This document shows, piece after piece, positions 1 to 11,870 of a stretch of DNA of 64,000 nt. How positions within the stretch are numbered: position 1 is the first letter of the stretch; the number at the start of each line of letters is the position of its first letter. The notes below the pieces were generated by a model. It ran no database searches. It worked only from the letters and a program-made list of their open reading frames with translations, and was not told the DNA's origin. Source of the DNA: Vitis vinifera (Eukaryota > Streptophyta > Magnoliopsida > Vitales > Vitaceae); the NCBI RefSeq assembly GCF_030704535.1, contig NC_081807.1, positions 1,467,001-1,531,000 on the forward strand, in the 5' to 3' direction. The position numbers and the translations under genes were made by a program.

Positions 1-419
1 CTGAAATCAGCTTTCTCTCTTTCCTTTCTGGTTCTGTATTCCACATAGAGGATGCTGATGAGATAGGCTGTCCAGCTTCCCATCAAGCCATAGAACAGCT
101 GGAATAGAATCCCAGACAGCATCCCCAGCTGGGAAAATGAGTATGGCAAAGTCAGCAGAACCTGAGCCACCTGAAACAAACCAAACCCAAATGAAGTGGG
201 TGACTAAAGTTCCTTTTTTTCATTTTTTCTCAACTCAAAATACAAAATTTTTCATGGTGAGACCTGGTTTGAAGCACAGCTAAACCAGGCATCATACACA
301 GAGCCACCATGCCAGAAGAACTTGGACAGCCTTGTCTTCACATCCTGGGGCTTGCCTTCAGTCTCCATCTCCACATAATTCCCCACCATCACTGTCTCCA
401 CCACCTTATCAGAAGCCAT
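1..419 (-). CDS. LAX2: Auxin influx carrier, LAX2-like (partial, 5' end of gene)
   Basis: The first two coding exons of an AUX1/LAX proton-coupled auxin importer of the plasma membrane lie on the minus strand; the rest is off the left edge. Exon 1 is 419 down to 264 (52 codons, ATG at 419-417) and exon 2 runs from 170 past position 1. The intron is GT...AG and falls after the conserved FSCASNQ. Exon 1 reads MASDKVVETV...VGNYVEM, then WHGGSVYDAWFSCASNQ. Exon 2 opens VAQVLLTLPYSFSQLGMLSG and continues GSWTAYLISILYVEYRTRKE, the first membrane segments of the AAAP/AUX1 family. The VGNYVEM amino end and ILFQLFYG fit LAX2 better than AUX1, LAX1 or LAX3, from memory of the family. The start is set by the first in-frame ATG behind a TATA box about 85 nt upstream. 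The paralogue assignment is less sure than the family. Confidence 0.93.
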
Positions 420-503
420 AACTCTCTCCAAATCAAAGCTAGCTATCTGGTTGTGTTTGTGTGTGTTTCTCTTAGAAATGAATATGAATGGCTTGTGCAG
501 TGG

Positions 504-511
504 TATTTATA
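504..511 (-). promoter_or_regulatory. TATA box of the LAX2-like gene
   Basis: TATAAATA on the minus strand lies 85-92 nt upstream of the LAX2-like ATG. That is a normal distance for a short 5' leader of about 55 nt. The transcription start itself was not seen. Confidence 0.6.
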
Positions 512-3506
512 CTAGACACTGAGACTCCTTTAAGGGTGGGAAAAGGCTGTTTTTCAAAGGCATTTTACAGGGCATTGGCCTTTTGGGGAAGCCAATAAAA
601 TCCACTCTCATTTTTCTTTTTTCTTTTTGGTCTGTGGGTTTGATGGAATACCACTGGTTTTCGAGCCCCTTTTTGTAATTAATTTTTTTGTTGTTTAGCT
701 CATAATTTAATATCCCATAATTGCATTTTGTACCACTATAAAATCCAATAATTAAGGGAGCGTGAGCGGCTTGTGTGCACGAGCGGGTCTCCACACTTCC
801 CAAGCTCATAATCACAATAATATTTTTCTCTACCATACCACTATCGATTTTTCCTTTAGTAATCCACTATCACCCTTTTAAAATATCTTATTCTAGGAAA
901 GTTGGCTCCTTTTATGAACAAAATATTATTCATTTTTAGGCCTAGATACTTGAAGTGTACTAAAAGAAATTTCAAAATGATGGTAAAGTAGGTCTTATAG
1001 AATGATTTTTGAGCTAATATTGTTTTGGTGTGATATTATTGTCAAAAAATGGACATAACCATATAAGGGTGATGACTTCTTGTACACCATGACCTTTATC
1101 ATCTCCTAGTGAGTTGTGACTTGCAACTACCATACCATTAATTGGGTTGGTTTTAGGGTTTTAAGACTATATATACCAAAAATGGGTTGGTTGTTTACCA
1201 CAAAAGGAATAGTATGGGGAGGAGAGATGGTATATTGGAGAGAGCATTTTGTAGAAGAACAAGGGAGAGTTGGGTAATAAAAAAGGGAGAATAAGCAAGG
1301 GAAGGAGTGAAGGAAATTATAACAAAGTAGACCACATGATTGCAGCCAAACGGGCGTGGTCTCTTTACAAGAAGAAGAAAGCTGCTTTTCTCACATGGTG
1401 AAAGCTTTGTGGACTCGAGAATCAGCCCAAAGCCCTCCCAAAGTCCCTTGCTCACATGCCCATTTTTGTATTAGCCATTGGAGAGTTTTTAGGTCATGTG
1501 CTCCTTGGGAAACCCCATCTAACCCTTCTCCTTGATACCCCTTATTTTAATTCCATTCCATGTCATTTTCATATTTTTATAATACCCTTTTCGGGTTTTT
1601 CCTTAATCGATCGTTTACTACGCTAATTAAAACCAAAATTAAGGGTATAATTACTAGCAAAAACTATATTATTATGTACATGGCCATGAGGGTCCAAATG
1701 GGTGTTGTTTTTTGAATTTGAATGTGTGACCAAGAGGGTTGATTGATTATATATTTGATATAATGATGATGATGTATGATGGGTTTGTTCTTATTTTGAA
1801 AAGAAACAAAGGGAAAACCCATGTATGCGGTATTGATTATTATTATAGAAAACATAAATTCAGGGGAGGGAGGAGGGGAGAAGACTTAAAAAGCAAATTT
1901 TGCTTTGCTGCAGTGCAACATATTCATGGGGTTTGTTGGGAGACCACATCCCCACTCCTATGCTTTCCAGTCACTGGGACCAGAAACATGCCCTGTGCCT
2001 CTGTCTCCTTGACTAACATTGCATCTACCTCACTGCACACCCAACACATTCCTGCATGCTTATTCTTCTAACTAACCTATGCCCTCCATCCATCACTTTC
2101 TATTTTGCATTATCATTCTCATCATGCTCTTGTTTTGAAGTTGCTTTGGTGAAAAAAAGCTTCTCTTAAGATTTTTTCTAATTAAAAGCTTAAACTATTA
2201 CATAATGAGCCGAAAATGTATACTAATTTACTATTCAAAAGTTAACTAAAACTCTTGATATCATGTTTTGCCATCAATTTAACTCGAAAACTTAAACGTT
2301 TTTTTTTAGGAACACAATGCTTGTTTGACAAGATATACTTATCATTTTAACTAATCTATTCATCACTTTGACAAAGAAAGATTTCTTAATAGATACTTTC
2401 CAATTAAGTTTTTTTTATATTATCTTTTTTTTTTTTAGTAATTTAAACTTTTTAAGTTGTGAGAACCCAATATGATAAAGTTTGAATGATTCACCAGTAC
2501 AACTCAAATTCGACCTGTTTATATATATATAGATTTAAATTAAGTATAATTATATTTTGGTCAAATTCTTGTGAATCTATATGACCTGTTAACAAATATA
2601 ATTTTGTATTCCCTCTATAACATGAATTTGACCTATTTAATCATGTTACTAATTAACATTATTATAACCATAACCTATTTAAACCATATTTGATTCATTT
2701 AAGTTCTGATTTTGAATGAACAAGTCAATAGTCATAAAAAGATCATATTAGGAAGTCTATCTTATTTATTCAAACAAAACTTAACTCAATTTAATTACTA
2801 AATAAGATCTAATTATTAAATAAGTTGCATGATATAATACTTTTTTAATAATTAATCATGTTTGAATATATGTTTTTATCCTAATACGATATGAATACGA
2901 CTCAAGAATATAATGACAAACATGACTTTCATAAAATGACTATGATTTGTTTTTGTTCATAAAGTTTGAATATCAAAATTGGAAGACATGATCATGGACA
3001 AAGTGAATAGATGGGGGTCATTGTAATGCGGTAGATTTTATATCTATCAATAATGCTTGGAGCCCTCCATATGGGGATCTTTTTCTTTAGTTTTCTTATC
3101 TTTTAGTATTTCATACTAACAAAGAATGAAAATTTTCCAAATGTTGCTAGTAATACTAATAATGAACTCGCAAACTAATAATCCTATGCGTGGTCTAAAA
3201 ATCATCACGCGAGGGCAGAGGGCGGTGGACATGTAGAGGAGGTATGATAAATTTTCACACCAAGTCAACCTATGATGAACAATAATAATTCCTCAAAAAT
3301 GATACCCCAAATCCAAGAGGGAATGCAAGAACAACTCTAAAGCACAACATCATCATGGTATTCAATCTCAATGATGTGAATACAAATTGAAACAACCCCA
3401 CAATCTCATATCTCCATTAGGGTTCTTTAGATACGCTTCTTTTAAGGGCATTCTTTTGGGTATAAATTTAGTGAAAGTGGAACTAAGAGAGGACCTTTGG
3501 GCATAT

Positions 3507-3533
3507 GGGCAAAGGGGCAAAGGGGCAAAGGGG
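3507..3533 (+). other. Predicted G-quadruplex motif
   Basis: Four G tracts (GGG, then three of GGGG) are separated by three identical CAAA loops. This is a textbook G3+N1-7 pattern produced by a short tandem repeat of GGGGCAAA. It lies in AT-rich intergenic DNA. Confidence 0.75.
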
Positions 3534-4675
3534 TATCACTTGAAATGATTAAAGCTTCACTTGTTGGGGGGTCAATCTTTTGGTAACAAACCCTTCTCTT
3601 TTTTATGCCATTTGGCACTCAAAAGAGGGGCATGAAATTTGAAACCTGCATTGACCTAGAATGCAATTACTCAGTGTGGGTCATTACCCTTTTGCTAGAA
3701 ATCCATACAATGATGGTCAACTCCATTAGGAGAGCATTGGATTTTGCTCATATTTATGGGTGCATTATAATTTGAAATCCATCTCATTTTAATTAACAAC
3801 AAACACCATCATGGTGGGTTCCCTTTTTGGCCTCTATATTGGGAGCCATATTTAGGACCAGAGAATCCTATCTTGAAAGTGAATTTGTCCCACTAAAGCA
3901 TAGCCTTGCTAGTGTGGAAAAGAAAGCCAAAAGTATTCCCCTAGGTTGTAATATGTAATCTCTAAAGCTTATTTTGTTCTTTTTTCCCTCTTTTTTCAAT
4001 CCCATTTGAATCCACCTAAATCCCATGTCCAATTTTTTGAAAGTTAAGTATATTATAAGTGTAATGAAAAATAGAATAAAGAAAAGAAAATAATCGAGGA
4101 AATGAGTATAAAGAACTTCCTTTGATATTAAAGTTTTTTTTTAAATAAAATTAATCAAACACATGTATAAGCTATTATTAAGCTCAAAAAAGAAAAAAAA
4201 AAACACTTTTGACTTCTCGTAAGTAAATCCAAACAGAATCAATATGTTGCATGTGTAAGCTAATTAAATATAAAAAATTCTTAATTAAATTGTTGGTAGA
4301 ACCCGAGTGATCAAACTAACTTTAGTACTTAGCGATATAATTAAGATACATAGTGTGGCAAACTTCAATTTGTGGTTAGGAGAATGGAATGGAATGGGTG
4401 CCTAAATTAATTATGAGGCATTATGAGTGGGTCTTTAATTTTATAAGCCTTACTACCATGTGTCTTTGAAATACATAGCTCCAAGCCTTCATAAAATTCC
4501 CACAATCAAGACTCCATTTAGGCCATGGATATCTTCAATGGGCCATGTCCATGACCCATATTTTACGCAATTATGACATCATATATGCATTTTCTAGAAT
4601 AATTTTAATTAATCCCATTAATTAAATATATTTAAAAAAAAAACAAAAAAATAAATTTAAATTAATAAAACAATA

Positions 4676-4680
<5 letters not shown>

Positions 4681-4706
<26 letters not shown>
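4681..4706. repeat. (TA)n microsatellite
   Basis: Thirteen uninterrupted TA units in AT-rich DNA just upstream of the MYB/SANT-like transcription unit. Likely length-polymorphic. Confidence 0.95.
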
Positions 4707-4709
<3 letters not shown>

Positions 4710-4823
4710 TTAAAATATAATTAAAACATTATTTATATTTTCTTTTCTTTTTTTACAAATAGTGAAAATACTTCGAGACAATAAAGCAAGAGTGGAAGGA
4801 TACGTGTACCTTTGTGCATCCGC

Positions 4824-4829
4824 CACGTG
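4824..4829. promoter_or_regulatory. G-box CACGTG
   Basis: A CACGTG core within CCACGTGCC lies about 200 nt upstream of the 5'UTR donor of the MYB/SANT-like gene, at a plausible proximal-promoter position. Binding by bZIP or bHLH factors is inference. Confidence 0.45.
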
Positions 4830-4869
4830 CCGTAGTATTTTAAAACCGTACTCCCGCGCAACAAAATCA

Positions 4870-6334
4870 TCTCCTTTCTCTCCTTTCTTACCATCGCCTT
4901 GCTGCCCTCAAATGCCAAGTCCGTACCTCTCTCTTCGCTTCTCTCCGGTCATCGGAGCTCCGTTTTCCGGATAGGACAGCTCAGATCTCCAACACCGTCG
5001 TGATCGGACGAAGCTCAGCTACTGATAATAGGTAAGATTCTTTGAAAATTAGCATTCATGCTGCTATGGATTCTCGGGATCCATTTCAGGCTGCTTGAGC
5101 TTTTTCTGTAAATTCTGAAATGTGTTATCGAAGTTATTTCATTGAATTTGAATATATATCAATATATTTCAGTTGATCCATGAATATTCATGTATGGATT
5201 TTGCATGCTCTTCAGTCATAATCATGCTTTGTGGTCAAGTTTTGGTGAGATAGTGTGTAATGCGAACGAGTTCTGTGCTTTTCTTGGAAACACAATAAGA
5301 ATTTGTAGGACTTTAGGTTCAGTTTGAGCAGAGTGGAAGTATTTTCAAGTTCTATCTTCTTGAACAATTATTGAAATTACTAATTTGGATGGAGTGACTG
5401 ATGGAATTTTATCTTTAAATATGATCAAGGTTCGTGCTCTGAAGAATGTGAGAGATCATGAATTTGTGCTGAGATTGGATTTGGGAAAGGAGGAAGGGAA
5501 AGGAAAGAAAAAAAAAATTGCAGGAATTTACTAGAAAATTGATTATTTTCGGAAGCTATTTTTGGTGTTTTGCTTTCCTCTCTTTCTTTCTTTCTTTTAT
5601 TATATAAACAAAAACCTCTTGTTTAAGGGGATTATAAGAAGATTAGCGGTTGCCAGAGGTTGTAGATAAATTTAATGTTTGAGTTCTTAAAAGGGAAATG
5701 TAGTGGCCACTTAATATATTACAACTTTGTTCTTTGAAAGAGTCTTAAATCTAGGAATAAGGATTTTAGAATGTTCCTGTCATCTCCAGGAAGCTCCAAA
5801 ATGGGTTCTAACCAGTTTCCTTGGAACGTTGAGACTGTCTCTAGAATCTTCCATCCCTCTCTAAATACTAGTTGGTTTATTGTGCAGGCATGATACTTAG
5901 GTCTAAATCAATGCTAGGTAAACTTGATGGATACCAATAATGTTAAATATATCAACTCTGCTCTTTCTCTCTATCTCTGTACAGATTATTCCACCACTAT
6001 ACAATCGATCATCAATCTACAGTTGAGTATATTTGGACTTAAAGGGGATGTCAATGAAATGAGAGACATGAAACTTGATTTTTTTTGTTTTTTCTTTTTT
6101 TTGTTTGGTGGTCCAAATTTGTTTATTCTCTATAATTGCATTTTTTTTTTTTTAAAATGATGTTGAGAAAGATTTGTTTTTCTGAACAGGGGATATTTCG
6201 ATGCATGGATTTTGTATGTTTGTTTCTCTTTTCATCATAGTTGATGGATTTAGAGAATTTCACCCATCTTGTTGTGCAACTTTGTTGCTTGAGTTTACAA
6301 ACGGCAGTGTCTCACTTATTTCTTTCCTTTTCAG
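4870..6334 (+). other. 5'UTR exon and 1.3 kb leader intron of the MYB/SANT-like gene
   Basis: A CT-rich leader (from about 4870) ends at a strong donor at 5031/5032 (ATAG|GTAAGATT). A pyrimidine-rich acceptor at 6332-6334 (CTTTTCAG) precedes 15 nt of leader and the ATG at 6350. The intervening 1303 nt is T-rich, as expected for a plant 5'UTR intron, and holds no convincing ORF. The transcription start is not defined; leader introns of this type often raise expression. Confidence 0.65.
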
Positions 6335-6349
6335 TGAGCTGAAGGCAAC

Positions 6350-7381
6350 ATGTCTGCCACACAGGATGGAATCCTAGGCCGACCAAAAGCCGAATGGACA
6401 CCATCCCGAGATGCTTATTTGGTTGAACTTTTTATTGAGCAACACAATTGTGGAAGAACCGCGTATAATGAATTTAAAGTTGAAGTGTATAAATCAGTCA
6501 CAAATGATTTTAATAGGAAGTTTGGCATGAATCTAGAAGAGAACCAGATTAAGAACCGGTACAACGTTATGAAGAAAGATTACGGTATTGTTAAAACCTT
6601 ACTTAGTCATCCTGGGTTTGCCTGGGATGACATTCGACAAATGGTTGTGGCTGATGATAAAATTTGGGACAGCTATATTGCGGTATGTAATAATTTTATA
6701 TCAGTTGATTTGAATGCATTGAATTAAGCTTACCTCGTACATTTATAGGTACGAAGTGATGCAAGGCCCTTTCGACGCAAAAGCTTTCCTCTGTATAAAC
6801 AGATGTCCATTATTTTTGAAGGTACTCATTGTTTTATTTGTGTGATATGTTTGAAAAATATAAAATTAGTGTCATGTGTTGTATTGTCTATAGGGGAAAG
6901 ACCCAGTGGCAGATACCAATTTCCAAGCGGAGTTCTTTTGGAACCTGAAGAGGAAAATAGCAACACAGAAACGGTTCGATCCTCAGAGCCCAGCAACCTA
7001 CCAACACAAGTCGTTGATGGTGCCCTTGATTCTGATTCAATATTCCATATAAATGACGTGCAACCCAAGAAACGCAAATCTACTGGTCCAGTAACTTCTA
7101 GTCGTAAGAGAAGAGCATGCGACAGGGTTGGAGATAAGTTAGAAAATGTCTTGTATGAGATGTTCTCAGCAGCCAGTTTCAAATGTTTGCAAAGGAATGC
7201 AATAAAAGAACAAACAATGTACCAGAAGTGCTTAGAGGAGTTGCAGGGATTAGAAGAGTTGGATGACTCAGAGTTTACAAAGGCTGTTAATGTCCTTAGA
7301 GATGATAAGAATGCAATTGCTTTCATGACAATTAAAGGACCAAGGAGGTTGACCTGGTTGAGGTCTCTATGGCAAACATAG
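6350..7381 (+). CDS. MYB/SANT-like DNA-binding domain protein (L10-interacting MYB type)
   Basis: Coding exons 6350-6682, 6749-6821 and 6894-7381 join in frame to a 297-residue protein. Residues about 13-135 match the Myb/SANT-like DNA-binding domain (PF12776 type): EWTPSRDAYLVELFIEQ, then NQIKNRYNVMKKDY, then DDKIWDSYI running across the first junction into VRSDARPFRR. A bipartite basic stretch at K194-R209 (PKKRK...SRKRR) looks like a nuclear localisation signal. The carboxyl third is helical, with EELQGLEELDDSEFTKAV. Plant proteins of this type include LIMYB, which binds ribosomal protein L10 and represses translation-machinery genes, but most members are uncharacterised. The fold is shared with the MYB-like accessory protein of PIF/Harbinger transposons. 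The 5'UTR intron and clean splicing argue for a host gene. No specific target can be inferred. Confidence 0.85.
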
Positions 7382-8587
7382 TAAACAACCTCATTCACAC
7401 CATCTTGCCCACTTCATTTCATGTCTTATCCACAAATCCAGGAAACTTCCATTCTCTTTTATACAGTCTTATTTATTTTGCCCTGGATGATATTCTGTTC
7501 TATATATGTGTACACAAAGGCATTGTTCCTTTAATCGATTAACCTTATTATTCACTTGCATTTTGTTGATGGATATGTTACCATGGTCCTTATGTTGCAT
7601 ATTCTAGATCCACATCTTTACATTTATGGGTGGTCAGGATGTTTTGCTCGGAATGTTTGGATGTGTTGTGATTGCAGAAATAGCTTTCACACTGTTTCGT
7701 GGAGGATACTGGCAGTTTGTGCATGTGGACGAGGACCTCTGGCAGGCATTTATGTCATGGTTGGTGAACAATGACGGGTAATACTATAGTTAGGTTTCAT
7801 AGATAGCTTCTTGTATCTGCAATGTTACACTTAGATATGTTGATTAATCTCCCACCAGTACAGTCCATTACTGGGTCCCGTACCCAAGTACATTATTTGA
7901 ACACTTGCATGATTTGCGGTCCGATGGTTGCTATGGAGTGCGACGTTTTGAACGACAGTTATCTGCCTTCAAAATGCATACAGAAAAACAGTATTGCCAA
8001 TCATGCTCTTAACCTTCATTTTTTTTTTTTTTTTTTTGGTGAAAACAGTTTGTCATTATGAATATTGTTAGATTTTTCTGAAGAGTTACATGGCATGTGA
8101 AAAAAAATGCATATTATGTTTTGAAAACTGATCTATGTAGATTGCATAATAATCCTATTTGTTTATATTAGAGCTATTTTCTTCATCCTGTGTGTACCCC
8201 AATTGGTGAAATTTTTGAGGGGTATAGACAGTTTTTTCTCCTCTTCGTATCCAAAGCAATTGGATACTATTGTAGTCTTACCCAACTGTGTAGAACTGCA
8301 AAACTACAGAAGTGAAAGGAAAAACATAGAAATAATTGAAAATAAAAAGAACAATTTTAAGTGGGTTCCATAGAATTCGAGTGGCCTCCATGCAAAAAGG
8401 AGACAGCGACCGATGAGCTTGTCAACAATCAATATGCTCTCTTCGCATACACAGAAACGATTCCGTAAGGGAATAAAAAAAAAAAAAGAAAGGAAGTAAA
8501 GAAAGTGAAAGAAAAAGTAGTTACAATTCTCAAAAACCCATCTTCAAGTTCCTCTTTATCATCATCTTGAATTCATAATCTCTCTCA
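7382..8587. other. Downstream/intergenic region before the first thaumatin-like gene
   Basis: This stretch probably holds the 3'UTR of the MYB/SANT-like gene, extending an unknown distance, and then the promoter of the thaumatin-like gene. Small frames at 7556-7774 and 7822-8061 have no recognisable product. A run of about 17 T lies near 8020-8037. A purine-rich stretch at 8465-8520 precedes the next start codon. Confidence 0.5.
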
Positions 8588-10253
8588 ATGGATCGTCCCG
8601 TCATCTTTGTTGCCACCATTCTGGCCCTCCTCTGTGTCTCAGGTATTTTCACTTGCCACCTTCAAAAACCCTTAATTCTTTGATTGACTCTCGTTTTTTC
8701 TGTCTTTAATCTTGTGCTGTGATTTCTTTTTTATCACAGAAGTTGATTCAGCAACGTTCAGACTCGTCAACAAGTGCCGCCACACAATCTGGCCGGGATT
8801 TTTGTCTGGCGCCAACACGGCGCCCCTCGCTTCCACAGGCTTTGTTCTCAAGAGTGGCAAATCCAGGACCATCTCGGTGCCCAGATCATGGTCCGGTCGG
8901 ATGTGGGGTCGAACCCTTTGTGCCGAAGACGATTCCGGGAAGTTTTCTTGCGCCACCGCCGATTGTGGCTCCGGGAAGGTGGAGTGCGATGGAGGCAACG
9001 CCGAACCGCCGGCGACTTTGGCGGAGTTCACGTTGAACGGCGACCAAGGTTTGGACTTTTACGACGTGAGCTTGGTTGATGGGTACAATCTCCCCATGCT
9101 GGTGGTGGCAAGGGGTGGCCACGGCGGTGACTGCAGCGCCACCGGGTGTCTCGTCGACCTGAACGGCGCGTGCCCGAAGGAGCTGAGGGTGGTGGCTTCG
9201 GCGACGAACGGCAGCCGCGGCGCGAGTGTCGCGTGTAAAAGCGCGTGTGAGGCTTTCGGAGATCCGATGTATTGCTGCAGTCAGGCTTATTCTACGCCCG
9301 ACACATGTCAACCATCAGTGTACTCTCAGTTCTTTAAACATGCTTGCCCACGCTCCTATAGCTACGCGTATGATGATAAGACGAGCACCTTCACTTGTGC
9401 CTCTGCAGATTACATTATCATCTTTTGTCCATCCCCTTTCACCAGGTAAAATTACAATCAAACCTTATAATATATTTGTTTTATTATCACTTTTCAATAG
9501 TTTCACTCATCTGTGTTGGAGGGTGGCTTGGTAAATTCGCTAGATACTTAATATATATATATATATATAAATCTATGCACATGAAAACAACTGAAATTTC
9601 GGTAGGATTCATGAATACAGCTAATAATCTATCATGTTACCGTGCTGGAAGGATGAATATTGAAAAAGTAACGCCGAATTACTTATACAAAAGCAATAAT
9701 TTCGATCTTTTTGTTAAAAAGAACCACACATGTGGGTCAATAGAATAGGGCATTGAGCCTTGGGCTGGACTGGGCTCGGAAGAAGGCCTAGTCATGGGCT
9801 GTGGCTCAAGGAATTCAGCGAGGATTCAGTGATGCATGACATAGCTAGTTTCTCAGAAATGGACTCAAAACAACTTATACCAAACTAAATGGATATTCCT
9901 AGTTTTTTTACTCTTAAATTTGAACTCATGGCATCATATAGGTGTTAAATGTGATCACATTGGACTACATTGATCATATGGGTTTTCAATGAGATTTTAG
10001 TCTATCATTGGTGAAATAGCTAATAAGAACTTAGATTATCTGTAAATGTGTCAATTTGGGAAAATTGTGCAGCCAAAAAGTGTTGGCGTTGCGGAGAGAA
10101 GCAGCAGAGCTGCCACTAGTGAACAAAACCATGATGTACATAGGAAGAAAATATGCGAGTGGCACTTCATCCCCAGGTCGGGTTCAAGAGCAAATCATAG
10201 CTCATGGTGCCTCCATTGTGGTGTCGCTATTGCTCCTCTTGCTATTTTTGTAA
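8588..10253 (+). CDS. Thaumatin-like protein 1, GPI-anchored (PR-5 family)
   Basis: Exons 8588-8642, 8740-9445 and 10073-10253 join in frame to 313 residues. Exon 1 encodes a signal peptide (MDRPVIFVATILALLCVS). Exon 2 is the thaumatin domain with the full set of 16 cysteines; the FSCATADCGSG signature, AEFTL, DFYDVSLVDGYNLPM, PMYCC and DTCQPSVYSQFFKHACP blocks are all visible. Exon 3 adds a Lys/Arg-rich linker and ends IIAHGASIVVSLLLLLLFL, a typical GPI-attachment signal with small residues before a hydrophobic tail. The mature protein is expected at the outer face of the plasma membrane or in the wall; PR-5 proteins bind beta-glucans and some are antifungal. Exon 3 is supported by its alignment with exon 3 of the paralogue (both start SQK). 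Without splicing at 9445/9446 an immediate in-frame TAA would give a soluble form. Confidence 0.9.
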
Positions 10254-10969
10254 CAGTTTCAGAAATTGCCACGGAAACTCTAGCTGAAAGGTGGGTGTCA
10301 TCTTCTGGACGACCCCATTGTTGTACCAGTCCTCATTGGGCTGGCAAAGGATGTTGCAGCTAAAATGCAAGGAAATATGCTGGCCACATAATATTGGTAA
10401 TGCCACGAGCCTCTTGTACATACCTTCCTGTAATGTTTTAATGTTTTTTGGCTTCTTTTTCTTTGTTGTATACACGAGTTTTCAATGATTAATCAGCTAT
10501 TTAACCCTCATTTAATGTGTAGAAGATGATATGGGTCCTAGGAGAAGTGGGAAGACAGTAGCGTCATTTGATCCTCAGAAGGAGTTTGTTTCTTGTTATA
10601 TTTGCACACTACAGGAATTGATGCAAATTCAGTTGCTAGTGTCTGTCTCCAGATAGGGTTTTGGGCCTTGGCTTTGAGGGGATTTGATTTGGATTACAGA
10701 TTCCAAATGGCCGCTTCTAAGTGAAGATGGCTTGGATCAATTATTAAGCCCATTTTAACCTTCTTATTGCAAGGTTTGAAATCAGATCTGTTTGAGTCTG
10801 AGATTCTTCTGAGACGCTGTCACTCAAGATTTCGTTTGCTTGTTTAAATGATGTGATATCTAATACCATCAAAGGGAGGAATTGTTAAAGATGCCTAGGA
10901 TAAGGGCAACACTGTGGCGACACTTAAGGACGACTCTCAATCAAATCAGTTCCTGATGTCTTAAAAAGC

Positions 10970-11870
10970 ATGGTTTTAAACACCTAGCCAGTCCGACCAG
11001 TTCAACCACTAGTCGGTTACGGTTTTGGTCTGACTAATTAAACCGGCCAAGGGTTGAACTGGAATCATGTCGGTTGAACCGACAGTCAGATTAGTGAACT
11101 AGGCAAATTGATCGGTTCCCTCAGTATCGGACGGTTTAACGACAACGTTTTCTAAGGGAACCAGTTCACTCTTTGAGGAGTCCATCTACTCCATTTGTCA
11201 TCAAACCCAATAAGCTTTTAATCTTACAAGTTAATGATTCTTGTATGTTTTTTATATCTCATAATCCCTACATATTTTTTATCTATTTTGGATGTAGTTA
11301 GTTGTAAGAAAAAAATTTTGCAAGTTGGAGAGCTTGAGTTGGGACCTTCAAGTGTAAAAATTGAAGTTTAACTATTAAGTTATGAAGTTTCTTCGTTGTA
11401 TTATATGTGCAAATAAAATATATAACAAATTTTTTTTTTTTTTAAATTTTTATTGTATAAAAGTGTAAACCACTTTCACATTTATTTTTATAATAATTAT
11501 ATAATGTAATTAAAAAATGATATAAATTAATTAGTATAATAATTTCAAAATAATAAAATACAAAAGACATGTAAATAAAATTAAATATTATATTTTTTAT
11601 TTTAAATATAAAGATATATTTAAATATTATAAATGTTCTATTTAACAAAAATGAAATATTATTAAAAAATTTAATTATATATAATTTTAATTTCTTATAA
11701 TTATTTAAAATTTTATATAATATATAAATTATTATTTATGACATCACTCGTTCAATCATGATTCAACCATCGGTCCAATCAATGAATCGTGAACTGTGAA
11801 CCGTAAATCAATAATTTTTCGATTCAATTATCGATCTGGTTCTGAAAATATTGATATTTAAAAAATTAAT
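10970..11870. mobile_element. Probable decayed DNA-type repeat with inverted GGTTCAACC-rich ends
   Basis: The left part (10970-11160) is full of permuted gttcaacc/accggt words. The right part (11750-11870) carries the corresponding motifs in reverse complement (for example aaccat..., ggtccaatc, tctggttctga). Between them lies very AT-rich filler. The ends are not sharp and I could not define a target duplication, so class and boundaries are uncertain. Confidence 0.35.

Larger units (their letters stand above)
512..4790. other. Intergenic region between LAX2-like and MYB/SANT-like genes
   Basis: I see no supported gene in these 4.3 kb. Short open frames such as those at 507-836, 1195-1455 and 1739-2071 have low-complexity or unfamiliar translations and no coding partner. 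Around 2455-2960 the sequence resembles a degraded AT-rich repeat, with recurring acctgttta-like words, but I could not define ends. A G-quadruplex motif sits at 3507-3533 and a (TA)13 tract at 4681-4706. Part of 520-1500 is probably the LAX2-like promoter. Confidence 0.5.

Noticed and set aside
2455-2960. Possible degraded hAT- or MULE-like repeat
   Set aside because: Suggestive words but no definable ends or target duplication; noted only within the intergenic description.
6826-7398. 190-codon open frame antisense to the MYB/SANT-like last exon
   Set aside because: It overlaps a well-supported sense exon and crosses its acceptor; no homology recognised.
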